Made by a program: the position numbers and the translations under genes. From an uncultured Pelagibacteraceae bacterium (GTDB lineage: Bacteria > Pseudomonadota > Alphaproteobacteria > Pelagibacterales > Pelagibacteraceae), in NCBI GenBank assembly GCA_902610515.1, contig CACLVZ010000002.1, positions 1 through 64,000 of the forward strand: DNA of 64,000 bases, given 5' to 3'. Under the pieces are notes generated by a model. That model made no database searches, was not told the origin of the DNA, and saw only the letters and a list, made by a program, of their open reading frames with translations. Below, piece after piece: positions 20,748 to 27,167 of this stretch (the stretch's first letter is position 1; each line of letters starts with the position of its first letter).

Positions 20748-21623
20748 TTATCTTTTAATATTTGGTTTAATTGACTTACCAAAGAACTTAAAGAAATCAC
20801 TATCGGGCGACAAAACTAGTGATGTTTCTCCACCTATCAATGCTTTTTCATATGCTTGCATAGCTCTGTAAAAAGCAAAAAATTGTGGGTCTCTTCCGAA
20901 GGCATTAGCAAAAATCTTATTTCTTTCACCATCTCCCTCACCTTTCATAATCTCTGACTTTTTGTTTGCTTGAGCTAAAATTACAGTAACATCTTTATCT
21001 GCTGTTGATCTTATTTTTTGTGCTATCTCAGCACCTTGTGCTCTAAACTCTTTTGCTTCTCTCTCTCTTTCTGTTTGCATTCTTTTATAGATAGCTTCAC
21101 TGTTTGCTGGAGGCAGATCGGCTCTTTTAATTCTAACATCTACAATATTTATTCCAAAGTTTTTAGCTTCTTCATTAACTTGAGATTGAATTATCTGCAT
21201 TTGTCTTGCTCTATCGGTTGACAATAAAGTAGCCAATTCTTGAGTACCCAGCACACCTCTAATTCTTGAATTTATGATTGTAGATAGTCTTGATCTAGCA
21301 ACTCTTTCATTCCCAACTGAAATATAAAATTTCAAAGGATCTACAATTTTAAATCTCGCGAAAGCGTCTACGATTAATCTTTTTTGATCAGCTGCAATTA
21401 CTTCTTCTGGGTCGTTATCTAAGTTTAAAATTCTTTTATCTAAATATACTACGTTTTGAATGAAGGGTAATTTAAAGTTTAAACCTGCTTTAGTTATAAT
21501 TTTCTTAGGATCACCAAATTGAAGTACTATTGCTTGGCTAATTTCTTGTACAATAAATAAAGATTGAAAAATAACCACTCCAACTAAAATTATTGCTGGG
21601 ACTATAAATTTAGCTACTTTCAT
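20748..21623 (-). CDS. hflC: SPFH-domain protein HflC
   Basis: This 291-residue protein has one N-terminal membrane segment (about 7-25) followed by an SPFH/band-7 domain and a helical region containing ERERE-AKEFRAQGAE. HflC with HflK forms a cage around the FtsH protease at the inner membrane and tunes its activity. The gene shares one base with the stop of hflK (TAATG), so the two are translationally coupled. Confidence 0.95.
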   Translation of the reverse strand: MKVAKFIVPAIILVGVVIFQSLFIVQEISQAIVLQFGDPKKIITKAGLNFKLPFIQNVVYLDKRILNLDNDPEEVIAADQKRLIVDAFARFKIVDPLKFYISVGNERVARSRLSTIINSRIRGVLGTQELATLLSTDRARQMQIIQSQVNEEAKNFGINIVDVRIKRADLPPANSEAIYKRMQTEREREAKEFRAQGAEIAQKIRSTADKDVTVILAQANKKSEIMKGEGDGERNKIFANAFGRDPQFFAFYRAMQAYEKALIGGETSLVLSPDSDFFKFFGKSIKPNIKR

Positions 21624-22735
21624 TAATTGTTGGTCCCTTTTTTTAATTCCGGTAGTGGTAAATAAGGAACTACGCCAGATCCTGACTCTTTATCTATAAT
21701 TACTTTATCAATGTCTGCCAAAACTTTTTCCATTGTCTCTAAATACATTCTTTCTTGTGTCACCTGTTTTGCATTTTTATACTCATTGTAAATTGCTAAA
21801 AATCTACTAGCTTCACCTTCAGCTTTTGCAACTACTTCTTTTTTATAAGCTTCTGCTTGCTGTAAAACCTGTTCAGCTTCCCCTCGTGCTCTAGGTATTA
21901 CATCATTAGCATATGCTTCAGCCTCATTCTTAGATCTCTCTCTATCTGCTCTTGCAGCTTGCACATCTCTGAAAGCATCTATTACTTGTTCAGGTGGGTC
22001 TGCTTGTTGGGTTTGAACCTGAGTTAATTGTATTCCTGATCCATACTCATCTAAAATCAACTGAGCGATTTCTTGAACTTCGACCTCAATTTTTGATCTA
22101 CCCTCGGTCAAAATATTCTGAATTTTATTTTTTGCAATTACCTCTCGCATTGCTGTTTCTGAAGCAGCTTTGACTGTTTCTACAGGACTTTGGATATTAA
22201 ATAAAAATTTTTGTGCGTCTTTAATTACCCAAAATACAGAATAATTTATGTCAACTATATTTTCATCTCCAGTTAACATTAAACTTTCCTCTGGGACATT
22301 GCCCACTCCAGATGACCTACCGGTATCACTAGCTGGTCTGAACCCCACATCAACTCTATTAACTTTTGTAACCTTCGGAGTTAAAACTCTCTCAAACGGA
22401 GTTGGAAAGTGATAGTGCAAACCAGGTTGAGTTGTGTTTACATATTTGCCAAATCTTAAAACTACTCCTTGTTCATCGGGCAGAACTCTATAAAGACCAC
22501 TTGCTAGGTAAAGTAAAACTAAAATAATTAAACCTATGACTATCGGTTTAGATCCGCCTGAACCTCCGCCAGTAAGCTTATTGATAGTTTTTTGAAAATT
22601 TCTGATTATTTCATCTAAACTTGGGGGTTGTTGTCTTGTCCCAGATCCATTACCGCCTCGAGTTGGTCCATCCCCACCTCCTGGAGGTGATCCCCATGGT
22701 GATTGGTTGTTTAAAATTTTGTCTTTAAAACTCAT
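21623..22735 (-). CDS. hflK: SPFH-domain protein HflK
   Basis: This 370-residue protein has a glycine/proline-rich N-terminal tail (about 10-62), one membrane segment (about 65-85), an SPFH domain and a long helix ending in a short proline-containing tail. These are the usual HflK features. It partners HflC in regulating FtsH. It is the first gene of the long minus-strand operon and is divergent from the Mrp ATPase. A TATATA box lies only about eight bases before the ATG with no Shine-Dalgarno close by, so the mRNA may be nearly leaderless. Confidence 0.95.
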   Translation of the reverse strand: MSFKDKILNNQSPWGSPPGGGDGPTRGGNGSGTRQQPPSLDEIIRNFQKTINKLTGGGSGGSKPIVIGLIILVLLYLASGLYRVLPDEQGVVLRFGKYVNTTQPGLHYHFPTPFERVLTPKVTKVNRVDVGFRPASDTGRSSGVGNVPEESLMLTGDENIVDINYSVFWVIKDAQKFLFNIQSPVETVKAASETAMREVIAKNKIQNILTEGRSKIEVEVQEIAQLILDEYGSGIQLTQVQTQQADPPEQVIDAFRDVQAARADRERSKNEAEAYANDVIPRARGEAEQVLQQAEAYKKEVVAKAEGEASRFLAIYNEYKNAKQVTQERMYLETMEKVLADIDKVIIDKESGSGVVPYLPLPELKKGTNN

Positions 22736-22789
22736 GACACTTTATATAGTGACTTTTCTCCTAAAAACAAGTTAAGAAGGAGCGCTAAA

Positions 22790-22822
22790 ATGTCTAAAAC
22801 ATTTAATAAAATAGTAACATGA
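22790..22822 (+). CDS. Leader peptide overlapping the Mrp ATPase start (10 aa)
   Basis: An ATG at 22790 follows a strong AAGGAG (22777-22782) with a 7-base spacer and encodes MSKTFNKIVT. Its TGA overlaps the ATG of the Mrp ATPase as ATGA (22819-22822). The ATPase itself has no Shine-Dalgarno in front of its start. The layout suggests that ribosomes load at the micro-ORF and re-initiate on the ATPase. The peptide may have no function of its own. Confidence 0.5.
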   Translation: MSKTFNKIVT

Positions 22823-23619
22823 GCCAAAAACCGCCACCTAAGCAATTCATCAAAACTCCAATTAAAGGAACAAACGCTACTATTTTAGTTTCAAGTGCTA
22901 AAGGTGGAGTTGGAAAATCTACTTTAGCAATAAACCTTGCTTTTGCACTTCAGAACCTTGGAATGAGAGTCGGAATTCTAGATGCTGATGTTTATGGACC
23001 ATCCTTACCTAAAATTTTAAACTTAAAAGAAAAACCACAAAGCCAGGATAATAAAAACATTATTCCTTTAGAAAAATATGGTGTGCAATGTATGTCTATG
23101 GGGTTTTTAATTGATGAACAAACTCCAATGATGTGGAGGGGTCCAATGGTAATAAGTGCAATAAAAACAATGACACAAAAAGTTTTATGGAAAGAAAGAG
23201 ATTTAATTATAGTGGATATGCCTCCGGGCACTGGAGATACTCAACTTACTTTTGTTCAAGAAGTTAAAATTAATGGAGCAATTATAGTATCAACACCTCA
23301 AGATTTAGCTTTGTTAGATGTTAAAAGAGGAATTCAAATGTATGAAAAAACTGGAGTAAAAATTTTGGGTCTAATAGACAATATGAGTTTTTTTAAAGCA
23401 GATGATGGAAAAGAATATAAAATTTTTGGGGAAGGTGGCGTAAAAAAAACTGCCAGAGAATTTAATAAAGAATTTTTAGGTCATTTGCCATTAAATCAAG
23501 ACTTAAGAATTTCAGCTGATAAAGGGATACCTTTAACATATTCCCAGCCAAACCATGAGGTTTCTTTATTATTTAAAAATATTGCTGAAAAAGTTAAAAG
23601 ATCTTTAAATATTAGTTAA
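22819..23619 (+). CDS. Mrp/ApbC-type P-loop ATPase (Fe-S carrier family)
   Basis: This 266-residue protein belongs to the MinD-like Mrp/NBP35 family. The deviant Walker A is KGGVGKS at 28-34, followed by DADVYGPS and the family motif MPPGTGDTQLT. Family members assemble or transfer iron-sulfur clusters. Two things are missing. There is no N-terminal DUF59 (MIP18) domain. The CxxC that binds the bridging cluster is also absent; the expected site reads IDNMSFFKADDGKEY and the protein has a single cysteine. Translation seems coupled to a leader peptide. It overlaps the 3' end of the convergent methyltransferase gene by four bases. Confidence 0.88.
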   Translation: MSQKPPPKQFIKTPIKGTNATILVSSAKGGVGKSTLAINLAFALQNLGMRVGILDADVYGPSLPKILNLKEKPQSQDNKNIIPLEKYGVQCMSMGFLIDEQTPMMWRGPMVISAIKTMTQKVLWKERDLIIVDMPPGTGDTQLTFVQEVKINGAIIVSTPQDLALLDVKRGIQMYEKTGVKILGLIDNMSFFKADDGKEYKIFGEGGVKKTAREFNKEFLGHLPLNQDLRISADKGIPLTYSQPNHEVSLLFKNIAEKVKRSLNIS

Positions 23620-24782
23620 TTATTTTTTTCGTAAATATAGAAAAAAATATTACTATCAAAATCAATTCTATTTCTCTCATAAATTAGATGGCCAAGATCT
23701 GGATACCTAATTAGTTCCTTAAACTTACCATCTAAATTATATTCTTTGTTTACTAAAGATTTGTTACCATCATCAAAATGATTTCTAAAGTATTCATGAT
23801 TCATTGAAAAAAAATATTTGGATGTCCTATGAATATGTTTTAAATAATTATGAGCCGTTTCAGGGCCCATTTCACCTAAACTATTTTTATTTATTGCTAA
23901 ATTTATTGAATTTTCTTCTAACTTCTCTATTTCCCATGGCGGTAAAAAAATTAAGTCAAACTTATTTTGAATATCTTTATTAAATTCACCCTCGCCATAA
24001 AAGAAACTTTTCTTTTTGGGGAAGCATTTTGATAAATAATAACATGCCAGTGTTAAAGTTTCAGGAATATCAAAATCTATATATTTAAAATTTTTATTAT
24101 GTTTTAAAATGTAATAAGCAAACTTCCCATACCCACCTCCTAATTCTAATATAATATTTTTATCATTTAAATAATTTTGTAAATTTTTTGCGTATATGTC
24201 GTTTAAAAAACTTCCTATTACAGTAAATTTATTTTCAACATAAGCTCCTATTTGGTTGCCGTAAATTGGCATCTCTATTTCATCAATATTTCCATTTTTG
24301 TTAAAAAATTTCCAAAGTTTTAATTGTCCGCCAAAAATTTCTTGTGCAAGAAATTTTTTTAAAAATATGTTATTATTATATTTTTTTATTAAATCTTGAT
24401 TTTCAATTCCTAAATATTTTTCCCAATTTCCAAAATTTTGAAGAAAATATAGAAATTTCTCAACATCATTATTTTTAAATGATTCAATTAAAAAATGAAA
24501 ATCATTATCAATATGTTTTTGCCAAAGTGAAGCTGGCTTATATAATTTTGAATTATTAGCCTGATGAGATTTTATTAATTTGTAAGAATTAAAAATTCGC
24601 TTAGCTAACTCAAGATCACTTTTGTCAATTTTTTTATTTGTTGATACACGAATTTTAATGTTAAGATTTTCACTATAAAAAAATAAAATAAATCCTTTAA
24701 AATATGGATAAAATTTATTTTTTAATGTTTTTAAAAGTCTTTTTTCAGATATCGCTTTTTTTAATTTTAGAAAAAAACTCAT
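23616..24782 (-). CDS. Putative sugar O-methyltransferase (SAM-dependent)
   Basis: This 388-residue protein has a class I methyltransferase fold in its C-terminal half. Motif I is ELGGGYGK at 213-220, followed by YIDFDIPETL (235-244), the acidic strand after motif I. The overall layout, with an N-terminal domain of about 190 residues and a YGNQIGAYVENK segment before motif I, resembles the putative sugar O-methyltransferase family found in surface-polysaccharide loci. No glycan genes are nearby. It lies between Mrp and thyX and directly abuts thyX. The substrate cannot be deduced. Confidence 0.65.
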   Translation of the reverse strand: MSFFLKLKKAISEKRLLKTLKNKFYPYFKGFILFFYSENLNIKIRVSTNKKIDKSDLELAKRIFNSYKLIKSHQANNSKLYKPASLWQKHIDNDFHFLIESFKNNDVEKFLYFLQNFGNWEKYLGIENQDLIKKYNNNIFLKKFLAQEIFGGQLKLWKFFNKNGNIDEIEMPIYGNQIGAYVENKFTVIGSFLNDIYAKNLQNYLNDKNIILELGGGYGKFAYYILKHNKNFKYIDFDIPETLTLACYYLSKCFPKKKSFFYGEGEFNKDIQNKFDLIFLPPWEIEKLEENSINLAINKNSLGEMGPETAHNYLKHIHRTSKYFFSMNHEYFRNHFDDGNKSLVNKEYNLDGKFKELIRYPDLGHLIYERNRIDFDSNIFFYIYEKNN

Positions 24783-25730
24783 CTAAATAGTTTTATCATT
24801 AAAATTAAATGAGATCATTAGTTCATTCCATTCTCTTTTTGATAAACCTGAATTTTCGTGAGTTATATTTTCTCCCTTAATCATTTGTTGAATAACATTT
24901 TTACCTTTAGCTGAAACATGAACTGCGCCCACTCGGTAGTCTAAAAATGCTGAATAAGTAATAGGTACCCATTTTTTTACAGTCTCAAGCATGGTTTCGG
25001 CATAAACTCTAATTTCATATTGAGCGTGTTTATCAGCTCTAAGAAATAAAAAATTTAATAAGTTAAGTAAATCAGTTTTCCAATACCATTGAGTGTAAGA
25101 ATTTAAAGTTAAATTCATTCTTGCAAGCTCTCTGGCTAGTCCAATTTTATTTTCGTCTATAGTAGTGCCGTCATATCTTTCATTCAGCATTTTTTCATAA
25201 TTATCATAAGATCTTGAGGCATCATCTTTTAATATTTTCAAAACCTCATCTGCCTGTTCTCCTGTAATCAATTCCCCTCTTCCTTGACGATTAGAGGTAG
25301 ATTGAGCCGATAATTTTTCTTTTGACGGTATATAAAATTCTTTGTCCAAAATTGAATATCTTGCTGAGTATTCATTAACATTAGCTGTTCTGTGTCGTAT
25401 CCACTGACGTGCAATAAAGATTGGAAGTTTAACGTGATATTTAATTTCACACATTTCGAATGGTGTTGAATGCCAATGCCTCATTAAATACTTTATCAAA
25501 CCTTCGTCCGTTGAAACTTTTTTCGTTCCTTTTCCATAAGAAACTCTAGCTGATTGTACAATCGAGCTATCATCTCCCATATAATCAACTACTCTTACAA
25601 AACCGTGATCCAGAACTGGAAGTGCTTCATAAAGAATTTTTTCTAGTTCAAGAGATGTTACACGTTTTGTCTCATTTTTTTGTGATTGTTGGTCTGCAAT
25701 TTCTTGCTTTTGCTCTTTAGTTAGTTTCAT
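24783..25730 (-). CDS. thyX: Flavin-dependent thymidylate synthase
   Basis: This 315-residue protein makes dTMP from dUMP with methylene-tetrahydrofolate, FAD and NADPH. The ThyX signature appears as [13 protein letters not shown] at 112-124. Further conserved parts are [20 protein letters not shown] before it and [30 protein letters not shown] after it. Length is somewhat longer than the shortest ThyX proteins, with an N-terminal extension of about 25 charged residues. It is divergent from ssrA. Confidence 0.97.
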   Translation of the reverse strand: MKLTKEQKQEIADQQSQKNETKRVTSLELEKILYEALPVLDHGFVRVVDYMGDDSSIVQSARVSYGKGTKKVSTDEGLIKYLMRHWHSTPFEMCEIKYHVKLPIFIARQWIRHRTANVNEYSARYSILDKEFYIPSKEKLSAQSTSNRQGRGELITGEQADEVLKILKDDASRSYDNYEKMLNERYDGTTIDENKIGLARELARMNLTLNSYTQWYWKTDLLNLLNFLFLRADKHAQYEIRVYAETMLETVKKWVPITYSAFLDYRVGAVHVSAKGKNVIQQMIKGENITHENSGLSKREWNELMISFNFNDKTI

Positions 25731-25743
25731 TTTGAATTATTTA

Positions 25744-25771
25744 TTGAATCTCTCAGAAAGAGTTTTATATT
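25744..25771 (+). promoter_or_regulatory. Promoter for ssrA
   Basis: TTGAAT (25744-25749) and TATATT (25766-25771) are 16 bases apart. Transcription would start near the GTTGG hairpin at 25778, which is upstream of the acceptor half of the tmRNA. Confidence 0.5.
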
Positions 25772-25777
25772 AATAGC

Positions 25778-25999
25778 GTTGGTTTTCCAACTATGACGAT
25801 AAACGAATTTCGTAATAAACATCACGGACGTGGGGGCAGTACCCACCACCTCCACCATTTACAACTTACGGGGGTGAATTAGGATCGACGGGTGTCTAAA
25901 AGCTATTTTTTCGTTCGAGATGGTTCCGACGTAACGGGCTAATTTATAAATGCAAATCAAAAATTTGCACTTGCAGCTTAATTAACTTAGTTAATTAAG
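25778..25999 (+). ncRNA. ssrA: Transfer-messenger RNA, circularly permuted (two-piece)
   Basis: The acceptor half comes first. A T-arm GTGGG/CCCAC (25830-25846) is followed by CACCTCC (25847-25853), an A and CCA (25855-25857). After a 12-base spacer the coding half begins with GGGGGTG (25870-25876), which pairs with CACCTCC over seven base pairs, then ATTAGGATCGACGGG. The tag frame at 25952-25981 reads GCA AAT CAA AAA TTT GCA CTT GCA GCT TAA, i.e. ANQKFALAA. The stop codon lies within a 10-bp hairpin (25977-25999). The order acceptor-then-coding is the permuted form known from Alphaproteobacteria, where the spacer is removed. tmRNA rescues stalled ribosomes. The outer edges are estimates. Confidence 0.9.
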
Positions 26000-26003
26000 T
26001 TAC

Positions 26004-26035
26004 GGGGTTTGGGGCACCTGGCAACAGAACGCCCC
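26004..26035 (+). repeat. GC-rich hairpin repeat, copy 1
   Basis: A 32-base element begins GGGGTTTGGGGCACC and ends CAACAGAACGCCCC, with stem GGGGC (26011-26015) and GCCCC (26031-26035) around a 15-base loop. It is far richer in G+C than its surroundings. It is identical at 30 of 32 positions to the copy at 26270-26301. No T run follows, so it is not a plain intrinsic terminator. It lies just after the tmRNA and just before micro-ORF A. Confidence 0.8.
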
Positions 26036-26047
26036 TTATGATATAAA
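26018..26047 (+). promoter_or_regulatory. Promoter-like pair inside and after hairpin copy 1
   Basis: CTGGCA (26018-26023) inside the hairpin loop is followed after 18 bases by TATAAA (26042-26047). The same CTGGCA-18-TATAAT arrangement occurs before micro-ORF B. CTGGCA matches TTGACA at only four of six positions, so this is tentative. Confidence 0.35.
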
Positions 26048-26077
26048 CGACTACTGAAAATTAAAAAGGAAATTAAA

Positions 26078-26128
26078 ATGGATGCAATTTTTATAGTTTT
26101 AATCCTGTTAGTTATAGCAAACTCATAA
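26078..26128 (+). CDS. Micro-ORF A, predicted single-span membrane peptide (16 aa)
   Basis: ATG at 26078 follows AAGGA (26066-26070) with a 7-base spacer. It encodes MDAIFIVLILLVIANS, almost wholly hydrophobic and long enough for a membrane-inserted helix. I recognise no family. It lies between two copies of promoter-like CTGGCA elements and is the first coding signal after ssrA. Evidence is the good ribosome site, the composition and the parallel with micro-ORF B. Confidence 0.45.
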   Translation: MDAIFIVLILLVIANS

Positions 26129-26148
26129 TAAAAGATAAGTTTGGGTTA

Positions 26149-26178
26149 CTGGCAACTCTAAGTTACTTGTTATATAAT
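26149..26178 (+). promoter_or_regulatory. Promoter-like pair before micro-ORF B
   Basis: CTGGCA (26149-26154) and TATAAT (26173-26178) are 18 bases apart, the same spacing as before micro-ORF A. A GTTTGGG stretch (26139-26145) precedes it, as in hairpin copy 1, but the GC-rich stem is not kept. Transcription would begin about 17 bases before the ATG of micro-ORF B. Confidence 0.4.
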
Positions 26179-26201
26179 TAGATATAACGAAAGGAATCGT
26201 A

Positions 26202-26258
26202 ATGAGCGGAGTTGAAATTATAATTGTGGCAACAGTGCTATATATGTTATTGGGTTGA
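26202..26258 (+). CDS. Micro-ORF B, predicted single-span membrane peptide (18 aa)
   Basis: ATG at 26202 follows AAGGA (26191-26195) with a 6-base spacer. It encodes MSGVEIIIVATVLYMLLG, a short polar start and one hydrophobic helix. It resembles micro-ORF A in size, composition, ribosome site and upstream signals, but the two sequences are not close homologues. It ends 12 bases before hairpin copy 2. No known family is recognised. Confidence 0.45.
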   Translation: MSGVEIIIVATVLYMLLG

Positions 26259-26269
26259 ACTACAATTCT

Positions 26270-26301
26270 GGGGTTTGGGGCACCTAACAACAGAACGCCC
26301 C
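26270..26301 (+). repeat. GC-rich hairpin repeat, copy 2
   Basis: This copy has the same 32-base layout as that at 26004-26035; only the GG of CTGGCA is changed to AA. The stem GGGGC/GCCCC is intact. A run of seven T begins six bases further on (26308-26314), inside the end of the convergent cyclotransferase-like gene, so this copy could act as a terminator for the micro-ORF B transcript. Confidence 0.8.
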
Positions 26302-26304
26302 AAT

Positions 26305-26640
26305 TTATTTTTTTCTAACATACACATAAGCTAAAGTTTTGCTCCCGTCTTCAAAAAAAATATTTGAAACAACACGCAAATAATCTTTTCCCTCAAAATC
26401 ATCTATTTTATTAATATTTTTTTCAATATCTTTAGACTCAAGTAGCATGCCATATATTTTTGATCCTTTATTATCAAGTTCTAAAACTGGGTGTCCATAA
26501 TCGTCCCCGATTTCTAAATTTAATAGTTTTCCTAAAACATAACCTTTTTTCCAATTTCCTTTAAAATCTTTTAAAATTTTATCATTTTGCATACCGGGTT
26601 GAAGAGTCCCATATACAAATATAGAATTGATATTTTTCAT
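26305..26640 (-). CDS. Gamma-glutamylcyclotransferase-like (AIG2/GGCT fold) protein
   Basis: This 111-residue protein has the family N-terminal motif VYGTLQPG (9-16). A glutamate in the DDFEG motif (E83) lies at the position used as catalytic acid in GGCT proteins. Members cleave gamma-glutamyl amines or peptides to give 5-oxoproline, but many bacterial YtfP-like proteins are untested. It could relate to glutathione turnover; gshAB is at the other end of the window, so that is only a suggestion. It is last in a minus-strand group after a MazG-like gene and a micro-ORF. Confidence 0.8.
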   Translation of the reverse strand: MKNINSIFVYGTLQPGMQNDKILKDFKGNWKKGYVLGKLLNLEIGDDYGHPVLELDNKGSKIYGMLLESKDIEKNINKIDDFEGKDYLRVVSNIFFEDGSKTLAYVYVRKK

Positions 26641-26656
26641 TCAGCGATGATTGACT

Positions 26657-26737
26657 TTAAAAAACGTATTTATCCGCAATATAAATAAGAATACCTACTG
26701 CAACACCTAAAAGAACCCAATGATAATTATTTTTCAT
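26657..26737 (-). CDS. 26-aa membrane micro-ORF coupled to the MazG-like gene
   Basis: Read on the minus strand, an ATG at 26737-26735 overlaps the stop of the MazG-like gene as TAATG. It encodes a 26-residue peptide that starts MKNNYHW, continues with the hydrophobic VLLGVAVGILIYIA and ends DKYVF. It has a single predicted membrane helix with a polar head and tail. The tight overlap and the clean topology argue that it is a real gene that size cut-offs would miss. Function is unknown. Confidence 0.6.
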   Translation of the reverse strand: MKNNYHWVLLGVAVGILIYIADKYVF

Positions 26738-27108
26738 TAAGCAACAAATTTGTTTAAGTTAGGTTTGAAATAATTTGGGCCTTTCATCACTTTACCTTTA
26801 TCATTATAAATAGGTTTGCCGTCATTACCTAATTTACTCATATTTGAACTTTGAACTTCCTGAAAACATTTGTCTAAATTTATACCAAATGCATGGCCCG
26901 CTCCATAAGTTACATATAAAATATCAGTTAAGGCATCAGCAACCTCTTTTATATCTTTTTTATCGATAGCATCTTTAAGCTCATTCAACTCTTCTTTAAT
27001 AAGGTCGTATCTTAAAGATGTAATTTTATTTTCTGGAAATCCAGCTTTTTCTTTAACTTCCTGGCCAAATGTAAGCATGAATTTTTTTACTCTATCAAAG
27101 TTGCTCAT
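26737..27108 (-). CDS. MazG-like nucleotide pyrophosphohydrolase
   Basis: This 123-residue all-helical protein has the metal-binding pattern of the MazG/phosphoribosyl-ATP pyrophosphohydrolase superfamily: E39-E40-x-x-E43 in the first helix and E55-x-x-D58 with D62 in EVADALTDILY. Such enzymes hydrolyse NTPs or dNTPs to monophosphate and pyrophosphate. The C-terminal half, with SSNMSKLG and KGPNYFKP, resembles the small MazG-like subgroup that often acts on dNTPs or on phage-type substrates. The exact substrate is unknown. Confidence 0.8.
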   Translation of the reverse strand: MSNFDRVKKFMLTFGQEVKEKAGFPENKITSLRYDLIKEELNELKDAIDKKDIKEVADALTDILYVTYGAGHAFGINLDKCFQEVQSSNMSKLGNDGKPIYNDKGKVMKGPNYFKPNLNKFVA

Positions 27109-27167
27109 TATTATCCTTTATAATTTATAATTAATAAATAAAAGTGTATTATATAATAGAATCAGTA

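Noticed and set aside
26018-26033. Sigma-54 promoter from TGGCAA-N-GC
   Set aside because: GG and GC are nine bases apart rather than ten, and the repeat copy at 26270 does not keep the GG.
26004-26035. G-quadruplex in the GGGG-TTT-GGGG element
   Set aside because: Only two long G tracts exist on one strand; a GGGGC/GCCCC hairpin accounts for the conservation better.
26004-26035. Ordinary intrinsic terminator for ssrA
   Set aside because: No T run follows the stem in this copy; only the second copy has one, and that is six bases away.
27144-27167. GTG start for fumC
   Set aside because: It adds residues unlike the family and overlaps the TATAAT box; the ATG at 27168 aligns with known FumC.
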